Of a DNA stretch of 64,000 bases, positions 38,785 through 50,477 are shown in pieces; positions within the stretch are counted from its first letter, which is position 1, and each line of letters opens with the position of its first letter. A model generated the notes under the pieces. That model did not search any database. It saw nothing but the letters and a program-made list of their open reading frames with translations, and was not told where the DNA came from. The stretch is taken from assembly GCF_019578655.1 (NCBI RefSeq), contig NC_063256.1:36343553-36407552 (forward strand). The letters run 5' to 3'. This DNA comes from Ricinus communis. Lineage: Eukaryota > Streptophyta > Magnoliopsida > Malpighiales > Euphorbiaceae. The position numbers were made by a program, and so were the translations under genes.

Positions 38785-39957
38785 ATGGCTACAGGCATAG
38801 TATCAGTTTTCAATAAGTTCTTTTCAATCTGTGTCCTCCTTCTTCATCTTGGTTGCTTTACTTTCACAGCCAAAGATCAGCATCAGCCACCAACCAGGAA
38901 ACGCAAAGCCTCTCCTCCTCCTCCTCCTTCTTCTTCTTCATCTCCATCCCGTCTAAGAGTATCCCACAAAGCTCTCTCTTCTTCTTGGTCATATCTCAAA
39001 CGTATCTTCTCCTCAAAGGCACATAAACCTATCTCACAAGCTCAATCTCCAGCACCGACTCTTGCATCGGCAAGATCATCTCAACATTCCATTGTCACCG
39101 TGGCCGTCCCTCAAGAAGATCATCAGGTATCCGATATCACTCCTCCACGTAAAAAGCCATCTGGGTCATGTCAGGAATCCGATATCTCGACCAGTAATGG
39201 TCAGTTCTTTCCTCTGAGAAACGATATCTTTCCCTGCACAGCCTGTGGTGAAATCTTTCAGAAACCTCAACTTCTTGAGCAACATCAAGCTATCAAACAT
39301 GCTGTATCAGAGCTTGTAGATGGAGATTCAGGGAAGAATATAGTGCATATTATATTCAAAACAGGTTGGTCTTGCAAAGACAAGAACCCAGAAATCCATA
39401 GGATTTTAAAGATCCATAACAGTCCAAAGATACTATCAAGATTTGAAGAGTACAGAGAGCTTGTCAAAGCCAAAGCTGCAAGAAACAGTAGTACCATAAA
39501 AAGAAGGGACGAGAGGTGCATAGCAGATGGTAATGAGCTCTTGAGATTTTACTGTTCGACATTTATGTGTGATTTAGGCGTCAATGGGAATTCAAGCATT
39601 TGCAGCCAGCAATACTGCAGTGTTTGTGGCATAATCAAGTCAGGATTCTCACCCAAGTTGGATGGAATCTCTACACTATCAAGCAGTTGGAGAGCACACG
39701 TGGCAGTACCTGAAGACATTGAAGAAGAGTTCAGGTTTATGAATGTAAAAAGGGCAATGTTGGTTTGCCGGGTCGTGGCGGGTCGGGTCGGGTGCGAGAT
39801 GGAGGTGGAAGAAGAAGTGAACAAGGAGGATGGAGGGTTTGATTCTGTAGTAGGGAGGGGTGGCAGTGGGGTCCATACCAGATTGGATGAGGAAGAGTTG
39901 CTAGTCTTTAATCCAAGGGCTGTGCTTCCTTGTTTTGTGATTGTGTATAGTGTGTGA
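38785..39957 (+). CDS. C2H2 zinc finger protein with PARP-like (ADP-ribosylation-fold) C-terminal domain
   Basis: Intronless frame of 390 residues from the preferred start (MATGIVSVF); an upstream in-frame ATG at 38611 would add 58 hydrophobic, Ser-rich residues that look like translated leader. A hydrophobic N-terminal segment (about residues 5-28) is followed by a Pro/Ser-rich basic linker and a single C2H2 finger with Cys151, Cys154, His167 and His172 (C-x2-C-x12-H-x4-H). The rest is the conserved plant domain with ERCIADGNELLRFYCSTFMC, a Cys-rich turn (SICSQQYCSVCGI), RAMLVCRVVAGRVG and the end EELLVFNPRAVLPCFVIVY. It belongs to the plant family that includes, by memory, At2g29660 and At1g75710. 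The C-terminal half has the layout of a PARP catalytic fold, but the usual His of the triad is not evident. Function unknown; nuclear location is inferred only from the finger. Confidence 0.88.
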   Translation: MATGIVSVFNKFFSICVLLLHLGCFTFTAKDQHQPPTRKRKASPPPPPSSSSSPSRLRVSHKALSSSWSYLKRIFSSKAHKPISQAQSPAPTLASARSSQHSIVTVAVPQEDHQVSDITPPRKKPSGSCQESDISTSNGQFFPLRNDIFPCTACGEIFQKPQLLEQHQAIKHAVSELVDGDSGKNIVHIIFKTGWSCKDKNPEIHRILKIHNSPKILSRFEEYRELVKAKAARNSSTIKRRDERCIADGNELLRFYCSTFMCDLGVNGNSSICSQQYCSVCGIIKSGFSPKLDGISTLSSSWRAHVAVPEDIEEEFRFMNVKRAMLVCRVVAGRVGCEMEVEEEVNKEDGGFDSVVGRGGSGVHTRLDEEELLVFNPRAVLPCFVIVYSV

Positions 39958-42540
39958 GAAGGTGAGTGTGATGATGATTATGATCATGATCATGTAATGT
40001 GATGATCTTTTTTTTATTTAACTTCTTTTTCAAATATATATATATATATAATGGGTTGTGATTATATTTTGTAGTGTGGTTAGTGATGGTGTTTTTCTTT
40101 TTGTTAATTTTTCACATGATCTCTGACCAGAAAATGCTCCCATGATTAGAGGGAATTAGATGTGGATCCCATCTAATAACCTTGTGTTTTTTTTGGGTCC
40201 AAATCTTAGCCAAAATATATTTACAATGTAGAGGAGATGTGATGTAAATCATTTTCCATTTGTGTTTATTTTATTTGGTTTCCCTAAGAAAGGATTTGGA
40301 CAACTAAAGTATATGTTTAATTGTGGATTTTGATAATTACATAGAGATCTATTTATTATGGAATTCTTAAGTGTGAAAGGGAACTATTGAGTGAAATAGT
40401 ATTTTTAGAAGAAATATGAATATTTTATTAATAAAAATTAATAAGTATATCGTCATATAAAAAGTAAAAATAAATATTAAATATCAAGAAATAATAATAA
40501 TTAATTATGTTAATGAAGTAATAAATTATAATTATACGGAAAGAATGTTTCACTCGATAAAAATAAGCTATATGTTGATTTTATAAGTGTTTTTTTTTAT
40601 GGATCCGATTGTTTGAATATCAAATTTTATATATTAATTTTTAAAATGCTTTTCTTCATATGCTAGTAGTGCATAAGTACCCAATTACTCAAAATTCAAA
40701 TGCAATTAGTTTGGTCATTTAGATGAGAGTATTAAATGAAAATGTAACTGAGCACAAAGATATGAATTGTAAGAATCTTGTTCAGGATATGGGTTGTTTT
40801 ATTGTCAGTATCAACATCCCTTAGAAATCAGATGGAGATCGGCTGATTGTATAGGTAAGAACATATTTTAGAAGTCTATAATAAATTCAAGAAAATAATT
40901 ATAAATTTATGTATCTATGGTGTACCTATTGTTACCTTGGATATTTTAACCATAACTAATGATTGGGAGGTGAGAAAATAAGAGGAAAAAAGAAGAAGAA
41001 AAGAATATAAAAAAGGGAAAGGAATAAAAGAATTATAGAAATGAAAAGGAGAGATGAGAGATAAGAGAAAATAGAGAGAATTTTGATCGATATTTGATAA
41101 TTTATGAAGGGTTTATATACGCTTTAACTATTTTTGTCCTGAAAAATTATTTTTATTCTGGTAAATTTGACAAATTCTTGTTTAGATCTAATGTGTATCA
41201 TCACATATATACTAAATCGATAAATGATTTACACATTTAATCGTTTTAAATAATGAAATTGCACCAATCATTTAATGCTAAAATATAAAATATTTATATG
41301 TTCATATTATTATGTGATGTATATACAAAATCTAAGTAAAAATTTCTCTTAAATTATATTGATTTATTAAACACAATTATCAATTCTAATTAAACTATTC
41401 TTCTCATTTTAACATAATATCTTAGTTCAGATTAATAAAAAAAATTATATAGTTGTAATAGACTTTATACTTATACAGAAATAATTTATCTTTTCTCAAC
41501 TCTTATAATTAATTATCATACATTTGAGCCATGAGAGATTTTAAATTTAAGTTCTTTTCTATATACTAAATAAATTTTTCACCTTTATAATAAATTTTAA
41601 AAAATATCCTTATAGTCCACAACTTAATATTTTATTCAGTTATGTAATAGTGAGTACTTAATTATTAGTGGTTCCTTGTTAATTATGTCAGAATATTTAT
41701 TCTGTTTTTATCAAATATTATCATCAAAATGCATGTACATATCTCTTTTATATAATCTAAAAATCAACATTTGAAATGCAGTAGACGTTCAAATGCACTA
41801 TCTTAACCTATTTGGCATTACTTATAGAGAAATATTTAAATAAACTCGGTCTACCGTATCAGTATAATAATATATGACATTATCTACTAATTGTTACATT
41901 TATATTGATTGATTTTTAACATGAGTCATTAATAATATAGATAAATCAACCAATACAAATGCAATATTTAATAAATAATATCATTATGATAACATTTAAT
42001 TTAATTTATCTAAATATAACTAGATATACCAAATTTATCTAAAAATTTCTTTTAATTATGTCCGCTTGCTATTTATTCTGAGAAATTTGGAAGGTCGATA
42101 AGAGGATCAAAGGCTTCATCATCCACAATAATTAGGTCAAAGAATGTGCCAATAATTAGGTCAAAGTAATAATTGGAGTCTTAATCTAATGGTAAAATAA
42201 AAGACCATTTTTTAATTTTTTAAAAGACAAAAAGAAAAGCAAAAATAGAAAAAACAAATCCTATTCTTATGGATTTGTAACACAGAAAAGAAATCGAAAA
42301 ATAGGAAGCCAAGGAAGCAAATAAACAAGATTGTTCTGTTACTTACCAAAGATAAATAATGTTCCGTTTTGGGGAAATAATCCTCAGAGTGCTCATGTTA
42401 AGGACATGCTAAGCCTCCAAATTACTTGCTTGTCTAAAGCAGCAGATTTCCTTGTAACTTTATCCTGTTTATGTTAAGTCACAGAATGTACAATGATTAA
42501 ATAAATCAAGTTTTTCTCTATCAGTTACAACCAAAAGATA
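39958..42540. other. 3' flank of the C2H2 gene and AT-rich spacer
   Basis: A T-rich 3' UTR is likely up to about 40120. The spacer then has no open frame of interest and includes a MITE-like copy at 41180-41345. Confidence 0.5.
41180..41345 (+). repeat. MITE-like repeat, copy 4 (best terminal repeats)
   Basis: Core 41212-41297 (actaaatcgataaatgattt, cgttttaaataatgaaattg, atcatttaatgctaaaata). The ends aattcttgtttagatct and agatttt(gtatatac) read toward each other as imperfect terminal inverted repeats of about 25 bp; the right end in full is gtatatacaaaatctaagta followed by aaaatttct. Confidence 0.6.
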
Positions 42541-42585
42541 ATATAAGGCGTCTCCACTTGGACTGAAGAGGCATAGTAGAGGGGC

Positions 42586-45500
42586 TCAAGTATCCTGGTG
42601 GATCATATCATTTTCTGATTGACTGTTAAATTCACCACCATGGATGTTGGCGCCATTCTCCACTGCTGAAGCATAGGAGAAACTCCAAACAGTGGCACAG
42701 TTTTCATCACCTACATAAGACAGAAAGGTAATATCACTCCCTTTGTGCCAACACCAAACAATTTCACCAATGGGTCTAATCTTGGTAATCTCCATCTAAC
42801 TTAACTATCTGAGTTTAACCAACTTCAGTGAAGCTGGAAAGTTGGACATCAACAATGCGAAAACTCAATAGTTCCTTTTCCCTTGTTTTGAGAGAGAAGG
42901 CCAGGGATCCCATCTTTTTTATTGAAACTGTACAGCCTACAATATTATAAATAATCCATCCAGCAAATGCACATGATAGGAGATGGCATGAGGGAATGAC
43001 ATTGGCTAGAACATTTCAGGATAAATGGTGCAAAGCGTTTGAGTTACTTAAAAATACCATGCAAGCACAAATCCTCAGGCCCATCATCAGGAACTTGAAA
43101 CCTCCGATGCCCTGATGAAGAAGCAGCCATAGGCAAGATCGGATGGAAGGAGAAGCCATTAACTGTGTCTGTACAGTAAAAAGAGAAGCGATTAGAAAAA
43201 TGATAGATTAAAAATGACTATAAAAGCCAACTACTACTGATAGAAAGGAGATATGGCAAATCAATACCTGCTGCAGCCTGGAAGCCAGATATCCACTGCC
43301 CACTTTGTAGATCATAAACATGAACCAAACCATCCTGGATGGTAAATTCAGAAATATGAGCAAATATGGAATTAGAGATTAAAAAAAAATGGCTATAGCA
43401 TTACCCCAATCTGAGATGATACCTGACCACCTGTGGCGAGATACCGACCATAGGGCTCAACATCAAATAATATCCGCTGGTTAGTTTGCTCCGTGGATCT
43501 GTATAACCTGATTATATAAATTACAGAGGACAGTACATATTACCAAATGAGTTACTTTTATACATGTACCAATGAAATCACATCAAAATTACTAGAGCAA
43601 AATGAATATCTAAAGTACAATGCTATATACCCAAATTTTCCCTATTACTTCCACTAGCTTCTCAAATATGAATTCATGAGAAAATCAATGACCCAATAAG
43701 ATAAGAGTACTCACTTGTACACAACCTCAGCAGTTTTTCGCATATCCCAGCACAGTATATATGGATCCTATAAGTAATATGAATATAATGTCAAGTGCAT
43801 ACATGGTACAGCATGCATAAATAAAATCAAGAAATGTGTATTATGTTTGTATACATGGACAGTTGTTTCTATGTTTTGCTGGCTAACTGTCCTGCTATAG
43901 TAACTGGAAACTGTTCCATTCATAAATCATAAGAAGCAGCATCATCACTAAACTCGCATAATGAATTGCAAATAGATGAGCAGTTTTGCTGCATCATATA
44001 AAGATAAGGCTCGAAGCAGTAAGAGTAATTTTATAGTCAATGGGGGGCTGTAAAGTTTAACACAATTAAAAAAATGTAAACTAGTGCAAGCAAATCTATC
44101 TAAACTATCCCTTCATGTCGTTCACAACGAAAAGGGGGAAAAATTTGTTAAAAACATTGTTTGCCCGCGTTGCAAAGTAAATACAAACTTTATGGTTCTA
44201 GCCATCCTTCATCCAAGCTACGCAATATAATTGAAAAAAAAAAAAACTAACTTTCAAGAAATTAAAGAAAATAAAAGAAAAGGAGATTTCACAATTTTTT
44301 ACCTTCCGTCCTCCGGTATATAGATAGTTTCCATCTCTAGAGAATTGGATCTGAAAGGAAAACATTGTGCCTTTGCTCATTGATACAATAATCAAAATAG
44401 AATAATAACCATTAATGCTCACTTACATGTGTTATCCCACCTTCTTGACCATGCAAAACATACAAAAGTTCCATATTATCCTCCCTAAAGATTGCAGTAG
44501 TATGGCTGTAAGAACCAGTAGCTAACATTCCACTATGAGTTGGACAAAAGGCAATGGAGGATATTATACCTGTAGACACTAGATAATCAACGCTTCGCTT
44601 GATCGATTTTATTAGCTATCAAATAATTCATTTGGGTAGCCAAACTAAGAATAAACCTGTTTGCCCCTCTTTATTTCCTTGCAGTGTTGAATGCTGTTCA
44701 AAAACTCTACCAGGCCGATGTATATCAAAAACCCTTATAGATTTGTTGTATCCAGCAAACATCCTAACAGAAGAAGCATGAAAAGAGTTGTTGAACTAAC
44801 TTAATGAAAAATAGAGTGCCGGAATTATATATAAGCTAGACAAAACAAATGAGCGGATGCCTACAATGATCAGCATTCCACTTATGGTACACTTTAATTA
44901 ATTTTTTACAGTTGCGAACAGTCTCTAGAGACCAGGACATATTTTTCCATATGCACCATATATTAATCTTAGATTAAAGCCCGTACAAAGTCTAAAGGCA
45001 AAGTTTTTCTTGAAAGCAGAGATTATACAATATGAGCAACATGGAAACTACAATCTGGAAAATCATAAACCTCTCAAAGAGTCATTCTCTTACTTGTTCC
45101 CAGCAGGATTAAATGAAATTGAAAAGGCAGCAGTAATTTCATCCACAGCATCATAAGCACGGTATGTGCAACGCAACTGCAATTATCAGCATGTGATAAA
45201 TTATCAGAAAAACAAAAACCAGAAATGGACCAAAGAAAAAGCTTTTGACTTCATGTCTTCATCTATCACAAAAGCATGCCGATTTTTAATTGTTACCCAC
45301 AAGCAAAGGTGACTATGTTCTATTAGAGTCTAAAGACCCATGCATCCAAATTGAGGAACAGGAATAAAAACCACAGGAATACAACAAGAAAGAGAAGCAA
45401 TACCAGGCCAGAACTCGCATCCCAAAGATGAATCGGATGGTCCCGAGTAGTACTAGCAAACACACAACTAACAGGGTCTGAAATGCAAATCAATTTTCAA

Positions 45501-46220
45501 GTCAATTAAACATCTTGCAACATCCTTAACCTTGTGAGTATAGACTATATAATAAAAATTCAAAGAAATAAAGTTCGTTAGAAGCACCTGAAGCAGTCAT
45601 ATATGGGTACCAACAGAAGTCATAAACAGATTCCCCTTCCTTCACGACAATGCTCGAATCATAGGAATCTGATATCCAAAATATCAACAAAATAATTACT
45701 GAAACTTCTCACTCTTTTCTTTAAACTTAATTGTTTTAGGAAGCATAAAACATGAGCTTACCTTGATCAGTATCTAAAGAACATGCAATAGAATCATCAC
45801 TGCTACAATAATCTGGTCTAATCATAAGTACAGTATTACTTATTATGCGAAAAATAAAAATCAAATTTTCGTTATAATAGCAAAAGGACTTACAATGAGA
45901 ACACACGCAGAGTCTTGTCCTCAGAACTCGTTAAGAAACACGAACCATCAGGAGACCTTAAATTGAAAAATAATAATAGCAAAAATAAAAATTAAATTAA
46001 GAGAACAAAAATGAGAAACGGAACGATAGAAAGAGATATGATCATACCATTTAATTCCTTTGAGAAAATTGTTAGGGATTGGACTGCTCCTGAACTGTTT
46101 ATAGAAATGGTGTGTTCTCTGTGGAGGCAAATCGAACCTGATAACAGGCCACGAGTTGTCTTGTTCAACGGATTCTGTAGTTTCTGCAGCTACTTCTATG
46201 GATGGCTGTTCTTCTCCCAT
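42586..46220 (-). CDS. WRAP53: WD40 protein of the WRAP53/TCAB1 (telomerase Cajal body protein 1) type
   Basis: Fourteen exons on the minus strand, with splice borders at 46048, 45956-45894, 45817-45762, 45668-45588, 45477-45404, 45176-45094, 44763-44657, 44569-44427, 44350-44303, 43767-43715, 43507-43423, 43334-43268, 43168-43058 and 42710-42586. All are GT-AG and in phase, giving 422 residues from MGEEQPSIEV. The frame is open further upstream to a stop at 46332 but has no ATG there. After an acidic N-terminus come the family's NNFLKGIKWSPDGSCFLTSS opening and a run of WD-type blades (HPIHLWDASSG, KSIRVFDIHRPG, ILCWDMRKT, GLVHVYDLQSG, CATVWSFS). In animals this protein binds CAB-box RNAs, including telomerase RNA and scaRNAs, and brings them to Cajal bodies. 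A single related gene exists in Arabidopsis (At4g21520 by memory). The plant role is inferred. Confidence 0.92.
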
Positions 46221-46331
46221 TGGATTTCCGTCTGAAGACTGGCTCGGAACGGACCCAGAAGCAAGGTTCGGGACTTGAACCGGAAGGGTTTTTGTGAGGT
46301 TTCTGGTCTTCTTTTTGAGAATTTTTTGCAA

Positions 46332-49300
46332 TTAATATTAAAAGTGTCAAAAAAAATAAATAATTAATTCCATTTGAATAATTATTTACGAATTCATTTG
46401 ATTAATTGTAAAACTCTCTTTGGTCATGTTTAACCACTTTTTTCTGTTTTTATTTTCTTGTTTTTAAAGAAAATAAAACTTTTTATTTTTATAAAAAATT
46501 TATAAAATTTATAAAACATGTCTATTGTAGAAATTTTTTTATTTTTTATTTAGGTAATACTTTAAGTATAAACGGAGACTTTGAATAAATAAAATGACAA
46601 CTCCTTATCTTTATTTGAAAATTAAAAAAATATATATAAATCATGTTAAATTTATTTTTTAAAAATTTTAAATTTAATTCATAATTTTAAAGATATAAAA
46701 AAATTATTTTCATCTTAAAAAATACCACAAGTAATACAAAATTCTATTTTCTGTTTTAATTTTAAAAAATTAAAATATTAATATAGTTTTCTATAAGTAA
46801 ATAGGTTTTTTATTTTCATATCATCATTTTATTTCTCTTAATCCTAATTTTATTATTTAACCTACTTTTTAAATTAATAATTTTGATATACATTTTTTAA
46901 AAAATTTCATTGAACTATCTTATAATTTTTCACTTTAATACCATGTGAATATAACTGTTAGCAAACGACCAAATTACACAATACTATTAAAAGATTTTGA
47001 TATGGTATGTAATAATTATTATTTTTCCAACTACCATGTCAGCAGTTACTAACGATGTTATGCAATGTGATCATTCTTTGCTAATTGTCGTATTCACAAG
47101 ACATCAAAGTAACAGAAGATAAACTATATATCCTAAAGTGAAAATACATTAAATCACATGGGAATTTGCTAAATTTTTTTATATATTTCTTATAATTATA
47201 ACTCTTAGTTAGTTTCAAAATATGATTATCCTTCTTTTTTTTTCCAAGTATATGCAATGAATTATTTATTTTTAATAGTTTTGATTATGATATTTTTCTT
47301 TTGTAAATGACTTTGAAGATCTCATTGGAGAGGTAGAGTTTTATTTGATAGATTATTACTATTAATTATTCATAAACTGAATTAGTCAAATGACTAAATA
47401 TAATATTATATAATATTTGTCATATTAAAGATATAATTCTTTATCCTTCTTGGATTATAAATCTATTTATTCTTATTAAGTATAAATCAAAATAGCTTAA
47501 TTACTATCATAAGCTTAATGCCCGAGAACTATCGTGCCTTGGAGTGAGTCTAGAGTTCGAGACCCATCTCTTTCTCTTCCCAAAAGAATTATAATAGTTA
47601 AAAATAATTACTCCATTAATTGATGTTACTATTATATTGTTGAAAAAAACTTTGCATTTATAGTTTATTTAGTCATTCTCCATTACTAATTTAACAAAAT
47701 GTTAAGTCCAAATGCATATTTAAACACTTGAATTTTGACCGTTTGGTTAATTTAACACCTTAATTTTTTATTTAATATAATAATCATCTTAACTTGTATT
47801 CTTTGTAATATTCAAATATTGTGTGACATGTGGCTTCAATCAACATTCCATGTATAATATGTTTAGATGTTCTAATATTATTATTTAACAAAGTTTAGGT
47901 GTCTAATAGGTTAAAATAGAAAATTAAAAGTATTCAATAGATTTTAGAAATAAAGTTTAAATGCTTATTAGGTTAAATTGAAAGCTAAGGTGTTAAAATG
48001 ACTAAATAATCAAAGTTTATATATCTAAATATATATTGTGCCAAAAATTAAATTAGTAAAATCACCAAATTTAAAAATGTTAACTAATTAAGTAAACTAT
48101 ATCGATAACAGTTAAATAATTTAATTAGTATTATATATATCAGTGTCTATGGAAAGAAGTATGTTCAAAGATTTTTGTAATTATTAACAGTTTCAGAGCG
48201 ATTCAGTTAATAATATTATTAAAATTTAATAACAATCGAATTACATTTTCTATTTTAGAGGACTCTTATATCTATTCAGAGCACGTTTTTTTTAATAACT
48301 ATTTAATTAATAGCATAATTAAATTATTCAATTGATAGTATTTATTGAATTTAAAAACTAAGTTAGATAACTGTGTTTTTATTTATTAATATATGACTGA
48401 GTAAAAATTGATCCAATTCGATTATTTAAAAATTACTAATACCATATTAAATATAGATTCTTTTAAAATCTAAACTACTAGAATTATATCAATTATATCC
48501 ATCGAATTGAATTAAATTTTTGATACAGTACAAGTTGGTTCTGTCGCATATTGAAAAATAATTATTAATTTTATATACTTAATAAAAGTCTATTAATAAT
48601 ATTTAGGGATTGAGTTTTGGGCTATTTAGATAGGCCGAACCTCTAATTGCTGGATTTTTTACGACGATAATATAATATATAAGCATATAAAATCGGTTAC
48701 CAATTGAATTTATTTATTTTTCAAATAAATTGTACCAACAAAGTATATCCATTTTGAGCTTATACAAATCGAAGAAGAGCAAAAATAAAATTGGGCTCTA
48801 AATTGTTAAAAAGACAGGATGAAATGAATTTTATTTAAAAAAAAAAAGAAATTTTATTTTTTGAAAAATAATTATAAAAATATCCCTACTTCTTTATTTT
48901 TTTAGATTAACCAATGTTATTTTCGAAAGTAATTATTCTTCACCTTCTTCGTTTGTTCTTTTTTTTAAGTTTAATTTCAGATATTTTATAAATATCTAAA
49001 TTATACCATAATTTAGTAAACATTGTTAGATATTTGAGTTGAATTTTATTTTATTTTAAAAGATTTTAGATACTATTATTTAATAAATATATATCTTTTA
49101 TCGTTTATTTTTTTGAATTTATATTTTATTTATTTGAAAAAAAATCGAAATACCTAACGTATATTTAATGTATATTATTTTTAACTAAATATATATATTC
49201 TACTATTATTTACGTTAAAAATATACCAAATATATATTTTTTTCTTAAATATATACTGAATATATACTTTTTTTTTATTTTATAGTAATTATTTTATTTT

Positions 49301-49740
49301 TTAGATATAATAATTTTATTACATCTCTAGATCTTTAAATCAGAAAAAATATTTTAAATTTATTCATTTATTTATTTATTGTTAATATTATAAAATTAAA
49401 TAAAATACAACAATATTCTTCGAAATCTAATATTTCTAAATTTATTATTTGTAAAAAATATATCGAATATATACATTTTGTATTTAAAATGTATACAACA
49501 TATATACTACTTTTTTTTTTTAAATGTATTCAATATACACATTTACATTTGAAAAGATAAAAAGGGATATTTCTATAAATAAAATCTTATGTCAATAATT
49601 TTTTATTTATATTTTATATTTTTGTGAAATTTAGGGAAGAAAAAGAAATCGAATCCGTAAAAACTAACCCACCTCCATTTCCGTGCCAAGAAGGCAGCCA
49701 TATTTTCCGCGCAAAAAGAGAACAAATTCCTTCCTGACTC
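46332..49740. other. Long AT-rich spacer
   Basis: The first 200 bases are the probable promoter of the WD40 gene. The remainder is strongly AT-rich without coding frames. Near 47500-47575 is a GC-richer patch ending gagttcgagacccatctc, which resembles the B box of a tRNA-derived SINE. Confidence 0.5.
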
Positions 49741-50114
49741 ACTGAATCTTGATCCACCTTTGCTGTTTCTCACAGTTTCTTTACAGAAATCCAATATACA
49801 AATCATTGAAAAGCTTTGAAGAAAGTAATAATAAGATTAATGATGGATCTCTTCTTTACTCATTTGACTTTCGAGACCTCGGAAACAGTGCCCTCCTTCT
49901 CTATATTATTCAAACCCCCTGGACGGTGTACTCTCCCACCTAGAATTTCGCCCTCTGCCTCCTTTTTTTTTTTTTCCTTTTTATTTCTTTTGCCATTTTC
50001 TCTTCTTTCTTTCTTTTTGGGTTTTTATCACTTTGTTTGTTCACTTTTGTTTTGATTCACTTCCCCTTTGCGTGTTCTTTGAAAAGATTCATCAAGTTCA
50101 CGTCTTTTGCATGA

Positions 50115-50154
<40 letters not shown>

Positions 50155-50268
50155 TTCTTCTTTCTGCCATGATGATTTTCATCAGCAGATTCTTTTGAGC
50201 TTGTATAGAAAAGATAGATAGGTCAACAGTACAAACACTGTCTATCTTAACAAGTTTGTTTCGGCTAG
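49741..50268 (+). other. Probable 5' UTR exon of the GDP-sugar transporter gene
   Basis: A T/C-rich stretch ends at the donor gctag/gtatgt at 50269; the acceptor ctgcag ends at 50468, nine bases before the start codon. It contains a perfect (CT)n tract. The left boundary is a guess. Confidence 0.5.
50119..50150. repeat. (CT)n microsatellite in the leader
   Basis: About 16 CT units within the proposed 5' UTR, a common place for CT tracts in plant genes. Confidence 0.9.
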
Positions 50269-50477
50269 GTATGTGTTTCAGTCTTTTAATCTAAATTTTA
50301 TGCCTTTTCTGTTTTCTTGGTTTATTTCATGTTTTTCCCTCTGCTTTGTTCTTGTGTTTCACTTGATGTCTATCGTTGCTGTCTGCATTTATACTTCTGT
50401 TATTTTTTGTTTATAACTATGGTAATAACAGTTTAGAGTGTTTTTTTTTTTTTTTTGCTCAACTGCAGGACTGTGAC

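Noticed and set aside
47500..47575. tRNA-like patch ending gagttcgagacccatctc
   Set aside because: Only a B-box-like motif; no cloverleaf can be drawn, so at most a SINE fragment. The similar box near 23440 was set aside for the same reason.
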